Made by a program: the position numbers and the translations under genes. The notes below the pieces were generated by a model. The model had not been told where the DNA came from, did no database searches, and worked only from the letters and a program-made list of their open reading frames with translations. A stretch of 64,000 bases of DNA from Leuconostoc gasicomitatum LMG 18811 (GTDB lineage: Bacteria > Bacillota > Bacilli > Lactobacillales > Lactobacillaceae): the NCBI RefSeq assembly GCF_000196855.1, contig NC_014319.1, positions 992,001 through 1,056,000 of the forward strand, given 5' to 3'. This document shows positions 37,001-46,965 of the stretch, in pieces (position 1 is the first letter of the stretch; every line of letters begins with the position of its first letter).

Positions 37001-38659
37001 AGTAGCATCATTTTTATCAACGCCATAGGCAGCTTTCATATAATCTGAGGCGATTTGTAACAAATCTGCATCCACATTGTCAACAGCATCAACGCGAATA
37101 CCGTCGAAATTGGCATCAGCATCTTGATTAGTAATTGAACCAAAATTCAATAAATAATACATCCAATTTAATTGTTCAGCTTGAACAACCGGATTCGAAT
37201 TATCAACGTCATTAGCTAATAAAAAATCATAACCGCCTTGTGTTGGATCGATAGAATACGATGAATAACCTTTTTGGTTTGTTGGTGTGCGATTTAAAAG
37301 ACGATAATCAGAATTAGCATCAGGCGTTTTATCGCTATTAACATAACGTAATGCACCACCTTGAAGATGGTCTTTATCATTACCAGTTGTTTGATACTCA
37401 CTATTAATATTCCAATTGGATTGACTATCAACAAAATCAGAAATATCATGCTGTAGCCAATTAGTTTGGCCTTCCTGACTAATTTTTTGTTCGATTTTTA
37501 CTTGTATATCTTGACTAGCCTGATTTAGTATACTTTGGTCATCATTGGCGGAAAAATTAACTGAACTATTGCTTAAACCAAGGGTTTTCATATAATTAAG
37601 ATAATTAACTTGCGTCATTTTATCTGGCCACCAGCTCATCAAAAGTGGTCGAAAATCTTTATCAGATGAGGTTGTCCAATCTTTCCCATTAACTAATATA
37701 TCTTTCGGACGATACCAACTATCAGCTGTTAAGTAACCATCAATTTCAGTAAAGCTATCCTTAGTCGTATTTTCAACCGCATTATGTGCTGTAAAGCTAT
37801 TGTTTTGACTTGTCAGGCCTTGCTTGAATTGATAATCATTTGTTGCTGATAAAAGGCCCGTTTCTTTGTCAAAATATAGTACTTGTCCATCAACAACGGT
37901 GGTAAAGTTTTTCTTTGCCTGTCCATTGTCATCAATATAGTATGTTTTCCCGTCAATTGTTTGGATATTTTTGGAATGATATTGATTTGAATCTTTTTTT
38001 ATTTCAGACTGATTATTTTCCTTTACTGGTGCCGTGCTGCTTCCATGATCTTCTGTTGGCGCTTTTACAGATACTGAAGTGTCATTTTTAGTAACAGCAT
38101 CATTATCTTTTTGATTGTTAGCCAGCTGGTTGTTAGTAGTATCAGTGTTTGGCTGATTATTTGAATTAGTCGTGGATTGACCAGTTGTAGGTAATACATC
38201 AGTAGGTGTTTTAACAGGTGCATTAACTGCAAGGCTGTCCTTTGTCTGTACTGTATTAGCATTACTATCAGTATTTTTGTTTTGATTAGCTACAGAATTG
38301 TTTGAATCCTGAATAGTTTTTTTATCATTACTGACTGGTACTGCAGTTTGAGCTGATAAATCGTTTGAAACTGGCTGAGTTAAAGTGTTATCTTGAACAC
38401 GATCTGTTGCTCCCTTTGTTTGATTCGATGAAACAGAAACATTTTGGTCAGTATTTGATATTTTTTTAGTTGCAGCAACAGGAGCGTCTTGCAACGTATT
38501 CTTGGCTTTTTTTACTGCAACATAGTGTGTCGTATCAGCACTAACTTGCTGTACAGACATGCCTAAACCGATAATCAGCGACATCCCAGCAGTAACCCAT
38601 AATTTTCCTGATTTGTATAATTTTTTTCGGCACGTTGTTTCTTGATTTTTCATTTTCAT
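34073..38659 (-). CDS. Glucansucrase GH70, dextransucrase type
   Basis: This secreted enzyme makes alpha-glucan from sucrose. The signal region carries the KxYKxGKxW-type motif (LYKSGKLW) and ends near VSADTT. A Ser/Asn/Thr-rich variable region runs to about 225, with one glucan-binding repeat near 228-275. The permuted GH70 catalytic core (about 300-1080) has nucleophile D524 ([10 protein letters not shown]), acid/base E562 (LSILEDWS) and stabiliser D641 ([11 protein letters not shown]). HDSEVQT is typical of alpha-1,6 (dextran) formers. Several YG-type glucan-binding repeats end the 1528-aa protein. TGGAGG fits ATG 38659 or, better spaced, 38653. A divergent Rgg gene is adjacent. Confidence 0.96.
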   Translation of the reverse strand: MKMKNQETTCRKKLYKSGKLWVTAGMSLIIGLGMSVQQVSADTTHYVAVKKAKNTLQDAPVAATKKISNTDQNVSVSSNQTKGATDRVQDNTLTQPVSNDLSAQTAVPVSNDKKTIQDSNNSVANQNKNTDSNANTVQTKDSLAVNAPVKTPTDVLPTTGQSTTNSNNQPNTDTTNNQLANNQKDNDAVTKNDTSVSVKAPTEDHGSSTAPVKENNQSEIKKDSNQYHSKNIQTIDGKTYYIDDNGQAKKNFTTVVDGQVLYFDKETGLLSATNDYQFKQGLTSQNNSFTAHNAVENTTKDSFTEIDGYLTADSWYRPKDILVNGKDWTTSSDKDFRPLLMSWWPDKMTQVNYLNYMKTLGLSNSSVNFSANDDQSILNQASQDIQVKIEQKISQEGQTNWLQHDISDFVDSQSNWNINSEYQTTGNDKDHLQGGALRYVNSDKTPDANSDYRLLNRTPTNQKGYSSYSIDPTQGGYDFLLANDVDNSNPVVQAEQLNWMYYLLNFGSITNQDADANFDGIRVDAVDNVDADLLQIASDYMKAAYGVDKNDATANQHLSILEDWSDNDAAYVKDQGNNQLSMDNKLRLALKYSLTMPLTDQKGTAIRSGLEPLITNSLVDRTTDSTDNIAQPNYSFVRAHDSEVQTVIAEIIKEKIDANSDGLTPTIDQLEQAFKIYNADQLKANKEFTQFNIPSTYALLLTNKDTVPRVYYGDLYTDDGQYMANKSPYYDAINTLLQSRLKYVSGGQKMSMTYMMGDNSMATQGNRGLLTSVRYGKGAMTAEDKGTADTRAQGIAVIEGNNPELKLSATDQVILKMGAAHKNQAYRPAILTTKNGIVTYLTDADVDQALVKYTTDNGELVFNQADIQGVANPQVSGYLSVWVPVDASNTQDARTSSDNVKYAKDNQTFHSNAALDSQVIYEGFSNFQYFPTTESDYANVLIAKNTDLYKSWGITSFELPPQYRSSTEGSFLDSIIQNGYAFTDRYDLGFNTPTKYGTVDQLRDAIKSLHATGIKVMADWVPDQIYNLTGKQIVTAERVNNSGIYNENSVINKILYAAKTVGGGDYQKLYGGAFLDKIKSLYPSLFTTNQISTGVPMDPSEKIQEWSAKYFNGSNIQGRGAYYVLKDWATNSYFQVSSADKNNDFLPKQLTNQISNTGFASDDKGMTYFSTSGYQAKDTFIQDEKSNWYYFDKSGYMLYGLQTINNDNYYFLPNGIELQDAYLSDSKGNVYYFNKQGKQTVNNYFMDSNKNWRYFDQNGVMARGLSTVKEHVQYFNQDGTQVKDQFITDADGKLRYFTLDSGDMLTSQFKKLADGSWAYFGVNGLAVKGQQTIKGQNLYFDDNYHQVKGHEQVDNQGIRHFYDADSGDMLSNRFEKLTDGSWAYFDATGQAVKGYQTIKGQQLYFDDDAHQIKGHETVNQQGQIHFYDADSGEMISNRFEKLADGSWAYFDATGQAVKGYQTINGQNLYFDDNYHQVKGRAVTDNQGIARYYDANSGAMVTDHFEKLSDNAWRYFGSDGTAKVSQPNV

Positions 38660-38715
38660 TTTCCTCCAAAACCTTATTCATTATTTTTGATCATCTTAGG
38701 TTGACAGACCTTTAA

Positions 38716-38745
38716 TTGACACAAACAACCTTTTCAATATACACT
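38716..38745 (+). promoter_or_regulatory. Promoter of the rgg-like gene
   Basis: TTGACA at 38716-38721 and TACACT at 38740-38745 with an 18-bp spacer point to the Rgg gene. The whole divergent gap is only 144 bp, so Rgg binding here could act on both genes. Confidence 0.5.
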
Positions 38746-38803
38746 AATAAAATAATGATTTTTATAATATGCATAAATGAATATTATAAATAAGGGGGGA
38801 ATA

Positions 38804-39646
38804 ATGTTAATTCAAAGTAATGCAATTATTAGAAAAACAAGAAAATCAAGAGGCATTTCGCAAAAAGAATTGGGACAATTAATAGGTTCTCAGTCTATGA
38901 TATCTCGAATTGAAAACGGTCTCACATCACCTACTGATCGTGCACTTCAACAAATTTGTGATATTTTAAACGTACCTATTGTTGATTATTTTGATACTGT
39001 TTTTGATAAAAAAAACAATTTATCTTTATTAAAATCGGAATTAGAGCAAGCATATCTTGATCAAAATAAAATTAAACTCAAAAAAATCTGTGAGTCGATA
39101 AAAATAATGTCTGCCCATCGCCCAAATGATGTTGCTTTACGTCACTTCTTTTTGATGACAAAATCTACAATGTATCATTTAGATTTTAATATAGCATCAG
39201 CATCTATACAACAGGAAATCATAGATTATTTCTTTGGCATTGAGAACTGGCAATATTATGATCTTTGCCTGTTTTTTTTTGTTGCTAATATGATAAGCGT
39301 TGAACATATACAACCCTATGTTACAGACATTATTGAACAATACGTTCAAAAAATCATGTCTCAAAATACTGCTCGTATGGTAGCTCCAGTATTAATTATG
39401 ATTTTAGAAGCTTCTATTGTGCAACATCAATATCATCTAACGAGTGAATTATTAGGTAAAATTGCACCTTTGACATTTTATCAACAGAATTTTGAATTTC
39501 AAACTTGGTTATTATTTTGGGAAGGTATTTTTGAAAATGATGTACAAAAAATTGATGATGCTTATGGCATTACACACCGCCTTCACATTAACACAACTAA
39601 ATTATTATTTGACCATATATTGACACACTATCAAATTGAAAAATAG
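38804..39646 (+). CDS. Rgg/GadR/MutR family regulator
   Basis: The XRE-type helix-turn-helix (GISQKELGQLIGSQSMISRIEN) is at about residues 16-37. A C-terminal helical repeat domain follows, as in Rgg regulators that bind short peptides. The start at ATG 38804 has a strong AAGGGGGGA; an upstream ATG at 38777 has none. Divergent position next to a glucansucrase gene parallels rgg-gtfG of oral streptococci, where Rgg activates the glucansucrase. I see no short hydrophobic pheromone gene nearby. Size of 280 aa is usual. Confidence 0.88.
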   Translation: MLIQSNAIIRKTRKSRGISQKELGQLIGSQSMISRIENGLTSPTDRALQQICDILNVPIVDYFDTVFDKKNNLSLLKSELEQAYLDQNKIKLKKICESIKIMSAHRPNDVALRHFFLMTKSTMYHLDFNIASASIQQEIIDYFFGIENWQYYDLCLFFFVANMISVEHIQPYVTDIIEQYVQKIMSQNTARMVAPVLIMILEASIVQHQYHLTSELLGKIAPLTFYQQNFEFQTWLLFWEGIFENDVQKIDDAYGITHRLHINTTKLLFDHILTHYQIEK

Positions 39647-39656
39647 TTATCAATTG

Positions 39657-39698
39657 AAAACCCTCGAATTGGACATAATCCAAATTTCGAGGGTTTTC
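39657..39698. terminator. Bidirectional terminator between rgg-like and P-type ATPase genes
   Basis: AAAACCCTCGAA...TTCGAGGGTTTT, extended by TTGG/CCAA, forms a long stem with A-run and T-run on either side, so it can stop both converging transcripts. Confidence 0.88.
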
Positions 39699-39743
39699 AA
39701 TATTTTATCATGTAATTATTATTCAACAGCTTAATTTATGATG

Positions 39744-42383
39744 TTATACCTTAAATAAGGTTGGTTGAATACGTTTTAAAATTTCAAGAATAATTGTTGG
39801 TACTAATGACAATACAAAAATAGTTATCCAGTGCCCTACTGAAACGGCTGTCAATCCAAACAAGACTTGTGTCGCAGGCAATAGTGCAACTACCAGCGTA
39901 ATAATAGTTGCTAATATAGCCATATTTACTAAACCTGGATTGGCGTTATATTTAATCGAAAATAACGATTTTTCTGAACGGATATTAAAAACATGAATGA
40001 TAGACGTCATCGATAAGACTATAAATGCCAATGTTTGACCAATTTGTTCATTTGGTGCTAAGCCACCAAAAACAACATTTTGGCCAATCCAAATCGCTAT
40101 CAAGGTTACAATTGCAAATAACGCCGCATTGATCGCTATTTGACGACCGAGCCCTTGTGCAAATAAGTTAGTTTTTTTAGGCATTGGTGGTTCATTCATA
40201 ACATTTGTTAGTATCGGCTCACGACTTAAAGCAAATCCTGGTAAGCCATCAGACACCAAATTAATGAACAATAAGTGAACTGGTAGCAATGGTGATCCCC
40301 ATCCTAGCAGCATTGCAATCAAAATCACAATTATTTCTGATATGTTTGCACTCAATAAGAAGTTAATGGTTTTTCGAATTTTGATATATACGCCACGCCC
40401 TTCAGAAATGGCATCAACAATTGTTGCAAAGTTATCATCTGTTAAGATAATATCTGATGCGTCACGCGCAACGTCAGTACCCGTTTCACCCATAGAGATA
40501 CCTACATTGGCTGCCTTTAATGCAGGCGCATCATTAACACCATCACCAGTCATTGCAATCGTAGCATCTTGCCTCTGCCATGATTTGATAATTCTAATTT
40601 TATCAGTTGGGGTGACACGCGCATAAACAGTATAGGCTTTAATATTTGCATCGAGTTCCTGATCTGATAACTTAGCCAACTCTGATCCGGTAATTGTTTG
40701 ATCTCCCTCATGTAAAATACCTATTTCAGAGGCAATTGCACTGGCCGTTTCAACATGGTCACCAGTGATCATAATTGTTTTAACACCAGCTAAACGCGCC
40801 TTTTCAACAGCTAGGGTTGATTCTGGCCGAGGTGGATCAATAATACCAACTAATCCTACTAACGTTAAGTTTTGTTCATAAAATGCCTGGGTTGGATTTT
40901 CAGGCATCACATCAAAAGTTTGTTTTGAAATGGTTAACACTCGTAGTGCTTCACGACCAAACATTGTATTAATTTTTTCAGCCTGTACCATATTTCCATG
41001 TTTAATCATAGGCAACAAAACATCAAAAGCACCCTTTGTAATTGCAATATAACCACCTTCAGGTTGTTTATGAACAGTCGTCATTCGCTTTTTTGTAGAA
41101 TTAAATGGTATCTGATCTACTAGTGGGTATTTAGCCAACAGTGCATCACGGGATTTCTCCATTTCGATGGCACGTACTAAGGCCACCTCAGTTGGTAAAC
41201 CATCGTATATCGTTTGCCCATCATTCTTTTTAATTGACACATTTGTTGAAATTGCTGCTAGTGATAAAACCTCTATAGCATGAGGGTCTAGAGCGTCATG
41301 TGTTTCACTTAAATAATCTTGTTCATTCTGCCACACTTTGCGGACAGTCATTTTGTTTTGGGTTAATGTCCCAGTTTTATCAGAAGCAATAACATTTGTT
41401 GTTCCCAAAATTTCAACAGCTGGTAATCGTCGAATAATGGCGTGTTTTTGTGCGATTCTTTGCACACCTAAAGCTAATGTCATTGTCACAATAACAGCTA
41501 AAGTTTCAGGCACAACCGCAACTGCTAAAGATATTGCGGTTAAGAAAATATGTTTCAAATCCATTCCTTGCGCAATGCCGAGAATCAAAACAACTACAGC
41601 CGCCCCAATGGCAACCCAAGAAATATTTTTACCCAATTGAACTAAACGTCGTTGCAATGGGGTTAACGATGTCCCATTTTCAGCATTAAGAAGACCAGCA
41701 ATTGTCCCCATCTCAGTTTGCATACCGACAGCCGTGACGATAGCTTTACCATGCCCATTGACAATTGTCGTGCCACGATAGACCATTGTCACACGTTCAC
41801 CTAAACTCACTTCAGTATCAGAATTAAAGATTGCCTCGGCGTCTTTTTCAACCGGTAAACTTTCCCCAGTTAATGCAGATTCTTCTGCTTGTAACTCAAT
41901 TGCTTCAATCAAGCGAGCATCTGCAACAATTGCACTGCCATTCTCAATTATCAGTATATCACCTAAAACAATGTCGTCTGCATCAACGAGATTCGCTTCC
42001 CCATCGCGTAAAACTTTGACCTGGGTGCGATTTAAATTATGTAAAGCTGCTAATGAATTTTCAGCTTTTCCTTCTTGAAAAATCGAAAGGAACGAGTTAA
42101 TGATAACAATACCAATAATCAGTAAACTTTCAAAATAATGCCCCGTTCCTTCTATGTATGTTGCCACAAATGAAATAACTGCAGCAATCAATAATATAAT
42201 AGTTGCCACGTCTTTTAAACTAATTAATATTTTATGCCACAATGGTTCCTTCTTGTTTGTGACAAACACGTTACTGCCAAACTTTTCTCGGCTAGAGCTC
42301 ACCTGTTTTTTACTTAATCCTTCTTGCACATCAACATTTTGTGCTGCGATTGTTTCTTCAATACCCTTTCGGTACGCTGTCAT
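39744..42383 (-). CDS. Cation-transporting P-type ATPase (P2, calcium-pump type)
   Basis: The actuator motif TGESLP, the phosphorylation motif DKTGTLTQ and the hinge motif TGDGVNDAPALK are all present. Ten membrane spans are expected. In span 4 the sequence VVPETLAVIV replaces the common PEGL with PETL, as in some bacterial calcium ATPases. It probably exports Ca2+ or a similar ion. ATG 42383 has AAGGAGGAAT; an upstream in-frame ATG at 42410 lies before this ribosome site and is less likely. Length 879 aa is normal. It is a single-gene transcript. Confidence 0.93.
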   Translation of the reverse strand: MTAYRKGIEETIAAQNVDVQEGLSKKQVSSSREKFGSNVFVTNKKEPLWHKILISLKDVATIILLIAAVISFVATYIEGTGHYFESLLIIGIVIINSFLSIFQEGKAENSLAALHNLNRTQVKVLRDGEANLVDADDIVLGDILIIENGSAIVADARLIEAIELQAEESALTGESLPVEKDAEAIFNSDTEVSLGERVTMVYRGTTIVNGHGKAIVTAVGMQTEMGTIAGLLNAENGTSLTPLQRRLVQLGKNISWVAIGAAVVVLILGIAQGMDLKHIFLTAISLAVAVVPETLAVIVTMTLALGVQRIAQKHAIIRRLPAVEILGTTNVIASDKTGTLTQNKMTVRKVWQNEQDYLSETHDALDPHAIEVLSLAAISTNVSIKKNDGQTIYDGLPTEVALVRAIEMEKSRDALLAKYPLVDQIPFNSTKKRMTTVHKQPEGGYIAITKGAFDVLLPMIKHGNMVQAEKINTMFGREALRVLTISKQTFDVMPENPTQAFYEQNLTLVGLVGIIDPPRPESTLAVEKARLAGVKTIMITGDHVETASAIASEIGILHEGDQTITGSELAKLSDQELDANIKAYTVYARVTPTDKIRIIKSWQRQDATIAMTGDGVNDAPALKAANVGISMGETGTDVARDASDIILTDDNFATIVDAISEGRGVYIKIRKTINFLLSANISEIIVILIAMLLGWGSPLLPVHLLFINLVSDGLPGFALSREPILTNVMNEPPMPKKTNLFAQGLGRQIAINAALFAIVTLIAIWIGQNVVFGGLAPNEQIGQTLAFIVLSMTSIIHVFNIRSEKSLFSIKYNANPGLVNMAILATIITLVVALLPATQVLFGLTAVSVGHWITIFVLSLVPTIILEILKRIQPTLFKV

Positions 42384-42847
42384 TCGAATTCCTCCTTGAC
42401 TTTTAGTCATTTCAATACAACTATAAAATAAACAAATTCCATTCTTTATAACAAGTCCATCATATTATCATTCTAAAATATGCCCTAATCGAACAATAGA
42501 TAAATATCGGTTGTTAATTAAGCGATCACTCTCATATTATTAAAATAATGTTATTGTTATAGTCAATACACCGGTATTATATGATAAATAAATGACACGA
42601 TGTGTGTATTTGTTTAATTAATGTACTATATATATCATAACATAGTTAGCCGATTCTATGTTTTAGTCTCATAAAAAAAACGCGCAAATTTAAATAAATA
42701 TAAATCTACGCACGCGGCTTAACTATCGGAACTATGATATCTCTATAATGATAAAATAAACTTTCATATTGTTTAGAACAATCAGTTCAAAACAACAACT
42801 AACATGCAACAATGGTTTTGAATAGGAGAATCAGGACGGACAATTTC
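42384..42847. other. AT-rich intergenic gap without a recognised gene
   Basis: About 460 bases lie upstream of the P-type ATPase gene and beyond the aldo/keto reductase stop. I see promoter-like AT-rich stretches but no convincing gene, RNA structure or clear terminator. Confidence 0.4.
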
Positions 42848-43768
42848 TTAGAAAGATTTAAACGCATTGTCAATATTTTGGTATTCGTCTGTAGACAAAT
42901 CAATCTTCAAAGTAGCAACGTTATCAGCCACTTGACTAGGAACTCGTGCACCTGGGATAACAGCACTTATTTCGGGGTTTTTAATATACCAAGCTAATAT
43001 TATTTGCGTAACTGTAGCACCATGCTTATTAGCAATAACATCAATACCCTTTAGTATTTGAATAATTTTTTCAAACTCTTCACGATTCAAATGCTTGAAT
43101 TTATTAGCATCATCAATTGTATATTTTCCAGTCAGCAAACCTGAAGCCAACGGAAAATAAGGTACGAACTTGATGTCGTTTTCTTTTAAGTACGGCCATA
43201 TTTCTCGCTCCACATGACGTTGAATGAGATTATAATGATCTTCAACATAATCCACTTGATTATTTTTATTCGCTTCTTTGATTTGTTCTAAACTAAAATT
43301 AGAAAGGCCAATCGCACGAATTTTGCCAGCTTTTTTCAATTCATTTAACGCTGCAACAGCTTTATATTTTGGTGTTTTGTCATCTGGAAAGTGAATATAA
43401 AAAATATCAATATAGTCAGTTTGTAGTCGTGACAGAGCATCGTTCACAGATTTTTCTAAAAAGATAGGATCATTATTGATCGTTAAATTATTGTCTGGAT
43501 CTTGGGCAGCTTTTGTGGCAATTTTAAAATTTTCCCTAGGATAATTTTTTATAACCTGTCCAATAATTTCCTCAGAGCGTCCTAACCCATACATATATGC
43601 CGTATCAATCATGGTGATACCAGAATCAAGCGCTTCTTTGACAACATCAAAACCATCTTGATCTTTTAAATTATCAAATAAATTGTGGCCACCCACCTTA
43701 TTGGTTCCAATACCTAATTTAATGGCCTGATTATTAATCATTTTGACTTCGTTTTGATCGATTAACAT
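42848..43768 (-). CDS. Aldo/keto reductase
   Basis: The enzyme reduces carbonyl compounds with NADPH in the cytoplasm. The family tetrad is visible: Asp and Tyr in DTAYMYGLGRSEE (about residues 51-63), Lys in ATKAA near 85, and His in YIHFPDD near 122. The cofactor-binding end IPGARVPSQVADN lies near 280. AGGAGG precedes the ATG at 43768. The start MLIDQNEVKMINNQ leaves a short extension before the usual beginning; the ATG at residue 10 is possible but lacks a ribosome site. Substrate unknown. Confidence 0.92.
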   Translation of the reverse strand: MLIDQNEVKMINNQAIKLGIGTNKVGGHNLFDNLKDQDGFDVVKEALDSGITMIDTAYMYGLGRSEEIIGQVIKNYPRENFKIATKAAQDPDNNLTINNDPIFLEKSVNDALSRLQTDYIDIFYIHFPDDKTPKYKAVAALNELKKAGKIRAIGLSNFSLEQIKEANKNNQVDYVEDHYNLIQRHVEREIWPYLKENDIKFVPYFPLASGLLTGKYTIDDANKFKHLNREEFEKIIQILKGIDVIANKHGATVTQIILAWYIKNPEISAVIPGARVPSQVADNVATLKIDLSTDEYQNIDNAFKSF

Positions 43769-43930
43769 GATATCCTCCTAGTTTGTCTTTATTATTTGCA
43801 ATTATACAACAAAGTGTTATTGCAAGTTGGTAATTTGCTCATAATACTATCACTGTTTTGCTATGTGCATTCGCAAACATGTAATCTCCTCTAATTCCAA
43901 GGATTAACTTATTGGGCCTGTTAATTAAAA

Positions 43931-43960
43931 ATACCCCGAAAGTTAAAGTAACTTTCAGAG
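43931..43960 (-). terminator. Terminator of the AI-2E family gene
   Basis: CTCTGAAAGTTACTTTAACTTTCGGGG forms a stem with one mismatch on the minus strand, followed by TATTTTTA. It lies just after the stop of the AI-2E gene. Confidence 0.75.
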
Positions 43961-43969
43961 TATATGATA

Positions 43970-44968
43970 TCATTGGTTTTTGAATTTTTGAATTCTAAAA
44001 AAATCAAGTAAAAATGTTAGGATAGGTAAACCGACAACCAATCCCCAAACACCAAACAGTTTTTCCATGATAATTAGATTGAGCAAAATGACTAATATCG
44101 GCATGTGCGTTCGCTGTGACATAAAGTGTGGATGCAAAAAATATGACTCAAGAAAATGGACACATGCGACAGCTACTAAAATAATCAATACCGTATGCCA
44201 ATTTCCAATGATAAAAGCAGTAATTGTTAATGGTACTAAGGAAATAATGACACCAAAAACTGGAATTAATCCCAGAATAAATATCAGAATTGCAAATCCT
44301 AATAGGTATGGAAACTGCAAAAATGCTAGTACTGCCACCATGACTGCTGTATTGATAACACATATCATGAGTTGTACTTCAAATAATCTACCTAATATAA
44401 TAATAAAGCGATGAATAATAATATAAAACTCACCAAAAAATTTATGGTATGGACTATGTAGAAAATGCAATGACCATGCTCGCAACTGTGGGTATGTCAT
44501 ACTAAATATGAAGCTAAACAGCAATGCTAAAACTAATTCATACAAGACATGACCAACTTGATTTAAATGCGAAATTCCTTTTGAAATCAATTGATCAGTA
44601 TTTAAAGTATTCGTATAGTGATGCATATTTTTGTATACTTCCTTTAGGAAGCCATTGGTATCCCAACTGGTGTCTGTTGCCAGTGCCATCATACTTTTAA
44701 CTTGATGCATCACAGTTGTCGTACCATGATTAATAGCTAATACAATTAAAGTGATTACCAAAATATAAACTAAAGCAATTGATATTGCACGCGACGTTTT
44801 TAAAACAGCAGATACCCGTTTACCAGCATTAATCGCTAGATATGAAAAAATAATTGTGAGTAGTAATAACGACATAAATTGTTTTAAAAAAACAATCAGT
44901 GCAATAATAACTGCTAACACAAAGTAACGGTACAGTTGGCTATGACGCCATGATATAAATGAATTCAT
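43970..44968 (-). CDS. AI-2E family transporter
   Basis: The 332-aa polytopic membrane protein has about seven or eight spans, with the family pattern in ILGLIPVFGVIISLVPL (near 235-250) and a last glycine-rich span (GVWGLVVGLPIL). Members were named for autoinducer-2 export, but others act as Na+/H+ antiporters, so the substrate is open. GAGGGGG precedes the ATG. It is a separate transcript between two terminators. Confidence 0.88.
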   Translation of the reverse strand: MNSFISWRHSQLYRYFVLAVIIALIVFLKQFMSLLLLTIIFSYLAINAGKRVSAVLKTSRAISIALVYILVITLIVLAINHGTTTVMHQVKSMMALATDTSWDTNGFLKEVYKNMHHYTNTLNTDQLISKGISHLNQVGHVLYELVLALLFSFIFSMTYPQLRAWSLHFLHSPYHKFFGEFYIIIHRFIIILGRLFEVQLMICVINTAVMVAVLAFLQFPYLLGFAILIFILGLIPVFGVIISLVPLTITAFIIGNWHTVLIILVAVACVHFLESYFLHPHFMSQRTHMPILVILLNLIIMEKLFGVWGLVVGLPILTFLLDFFRIQKFKNQ

Positions 44969-45029
44969 TGAATTCCCCCTCTATATCATTTATTATATAC
45001 GAAATATCAAAAATAAGTCGGACAATATT

Positions 45030-45067
45030 AAAAACATTTCAGATAGTGACTATCTGAAATGTTTTTA
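45030..45067. terminator. Palindromic terminator between the GPx and AI-2E genes
   Basis: CATTTCAGATAGT and ACTATCTGAAATG form a nearly loop-less stem with A-run and T-run flanks, placed directly after the glutathione peroxidase stop. Confidence 0.85.
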
Positions 45068-45080
45068 GTGCATTACTTTT

Positions 45081-45560
45081 TTATTTTAACACGTTTTTGA
45101 TATCATCAATCATATCGTTTGGACTCGTTTTTGGTGCAAAACGTTTCACTACTTGTCCATCACGATTAACCAAAAATTTGGTGAAATTCCATTTGATCGT
45201 ACTTCCTAATGGACCCGGTATACTTTTTTTCAAATATTTGAACAAAGGATCTGTATTTTTACCATTAACTGCAATTAAATGATGCATTGGAAATGTAACG
45301 CCATAAGAAAGTCGACATGCTTCTGCTGCATCATGACTAGAATTCAATTCTTGTTTAAACTGATTTGATGGAAACCCAAGTATCATTAACCCATCATCTT
45401 TATATTTTTGATAAATGGCTTCAAGCTCTGAAAACTGTGGTGCAAAGCCACACTTAGTAGCCGTATTAACGATAATTATTGGCCGCCCTCGCAGTTCATC
45501 AAGTGAATAAGTCTCCCCGTTTTCCTTCATGACAGTAAATTGATATACATTTTCAGACAT
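45081..45560 (-). CDS. Glutathione peroxidase family protein (Cys type)
   Basis: The 159-aa thiol peroxidase removes hydroperoxides. The catalytic triad is visible: C37 in NTATKCGF, Q67 in FPSNQF and W124 in KWNFTKF. The bacterial enzyme uses Cys in place of Sec and probably takes electrons from thioredoxin. The ribosome site AAAGGAAA is good. It stands alone, with its own terminator. In a heme- and catalase-poor lactic acid bacterium it would be a main peroxide defence. Confidence 0.94.
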   Translation of the reverse strand: MSENVYQFTVMKENGETYSLDELRGRPIIIVNTATKCGFAPQFSELEAIYQKYKDDGLMILGFPSNQFKQELNSSHDAAEACRLSYGVTFPMHHLIAVNGKNTDPLFKYLKKSIPGPLGSTIKWNFTKFLVNRDGQVVKRFAPKTSPNDMIDDIKNVLK

Positions 45561-45659
45561 TAATTTTCCTTTCTATGGCCTAAATTATAAGGTATAGGCT
45601 ATACTTTTAATAATAAGATAAAAGCAGCCTTTTCCAATAGAAAAGGACTGCTTGAAAGA

Positions 45660-46706
45660 CTATTTACTTAAGTCAACTATAATTTTAGCTTGAGATTTAT
45701 CATGTGTTAGTGACTCAAAACCATCGGTCACAATATTATCTAATTCAATCGTATCAGTAATTACCGGTGCCACATCAATTTGACCACTACTTACAAGATC
45801 AACAGTTTGTTGGAAAGTTTCTTTTGAATAGGCAATAGTTGTTGTTAATTTAACGCCAGCATTCATGAGTTGCATTGGGTTAAATGTAATTGGGCGCGCA
45901 AATATTGATACAATAACCATTGTACCTCGTGGTCGTGTTGCATCAATTGCTTGCTCGAATGTAGGTTGTACCCCAGCTACTTCAAACGAGACATCTGCAC
46001 CCCCAGGAATAATATTTTTAATGGCAGCTACTGTATCATCTACTTGGCTTGGGTTAATAATATCAGTTGCTCCCATTTCAAGCGCTTTATTCAGGCGAAC
46101 TTCAGATAGATCAACAGCAACAATTTTAGTCGCACCAGCTGCTTTTGCGGCAGCCGCTACTAATACACCGATTGGTCCAGCACCAAATATAACTACTTTT
46201 TCACCGAAACGTAGACCACCTTCTTTAACAGCCTGAACAGCAACTGCTGTAGGTTCAATTGTGGCTGCTAATTTCATTGAAAAATCTTCTGGTAAACGAT
46301 ACAAGCTATCTTCGGGTACATTGACGTGTGAAGTGAATCCACCATCAGTACTCAAACCAATGAAACTGTAGCCATCATACACATCTACATCATCAGGTAC
46401 ATGTCCTTTAGTAATCGTTGGATTAATTGACACATGGTCGCCAACTTTATACTTAGTAACATCAGCACCAATTTTTTCAATAACACCTGAAAATTCATGA
46501 CCCATTGTTAACGGTGCTTGACCACCTGTTAGTTCATCTGGTTGATCAACCGGAATAAACACTGGACCTTCAAGATATTCATGCAAGTCGCTACCACAGA
46601 TACCAGCGTAAGCAACGCGAACAACCACTTCATTTGATTTGGTTGGTTTCAATTCCACTTCTTCAACGCGAACATCTTTAACGCCATGCCATACAGCTGC
46701 TTTCAT
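45660..46706 (-). CDS. Zinc-type alcohol dehydrogenase, butanediol dehydrogenase-like
   Basis: This medium-chain dehydrogenase has catalytic-zinc ligands in GICGSDLHEY (Cys near 37) and TMGHEFSG (His near 69) and a Rossmann motif GAGPIGVLVA near 177. The overall pattern is that of (R,R)-2,3-butanediol/acetoin or sorbitol-type enzymes. The catalytic Cys is the only cysteine of the protein, so the structural-zinc lobe with its four Cys is lost, while the GLSTDGGF segment that follows is kept. AAAGGAG precedes ATG 46706. The exact substrate is uncertain. Confidence 0.88.
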   Translation of the reverse strand: MKAAVWHGVKDVRVEEVELKPTKSNEVVVRVAYAGICGSDLHEYLEGPVFIPVDQPDELTGGQAPLTMGHEFSGVIEKIGADVTKYKVGDHVSINPTITKGHVPDDVDVYDGYSFIGLSTDGGFTSHVNVPEDSLYRLPEDFSMKLAATIEPTAVAVQAVKEGGLRFGEKVVIFGAGPIGVLVAAAAKAAGATKIVAVDLSEVRLNKALEMGATDIINPSQVDDTVAAIKNIIPGGADVSFEVAGVQPTFEQAIDATRPRGTMVIVSIFARPITFNPMQLMNAGVKLTTTIAYSKETFQQTVDLVSSGQIDVAPVITDTIELDNIVTDGFESLTHDKSQAKIIVDLSK

Positions 46707-46965
46707 TATAATTCTCCTTTATCATGAGTACGTATTTTAAAATTAGCTATCGCTTGATTTTATTATAGCACTACTCATTGAAAATGGTCACAGAATTTAC
46801 AATGCAATTGTGCCTCTAAATTATCTTTTTTTAGTCACGTTATCTGAATTTTTTTGAACTATCAATCTTAATTCACGTTCAATCCAAAAATCATTTTTCG
46901 ATCAAATATCTTCTTTAATTATAGAATTGAATACAGATCTATAATAGTAGTAATGTTTTATGATG

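Noticed and set aside
42384-42847. Search for a riboswitch or small RNA upstream of the P-type ATPase
   Set aside because: The stretch is AT-rich without conserved stems; nothing could be supported.
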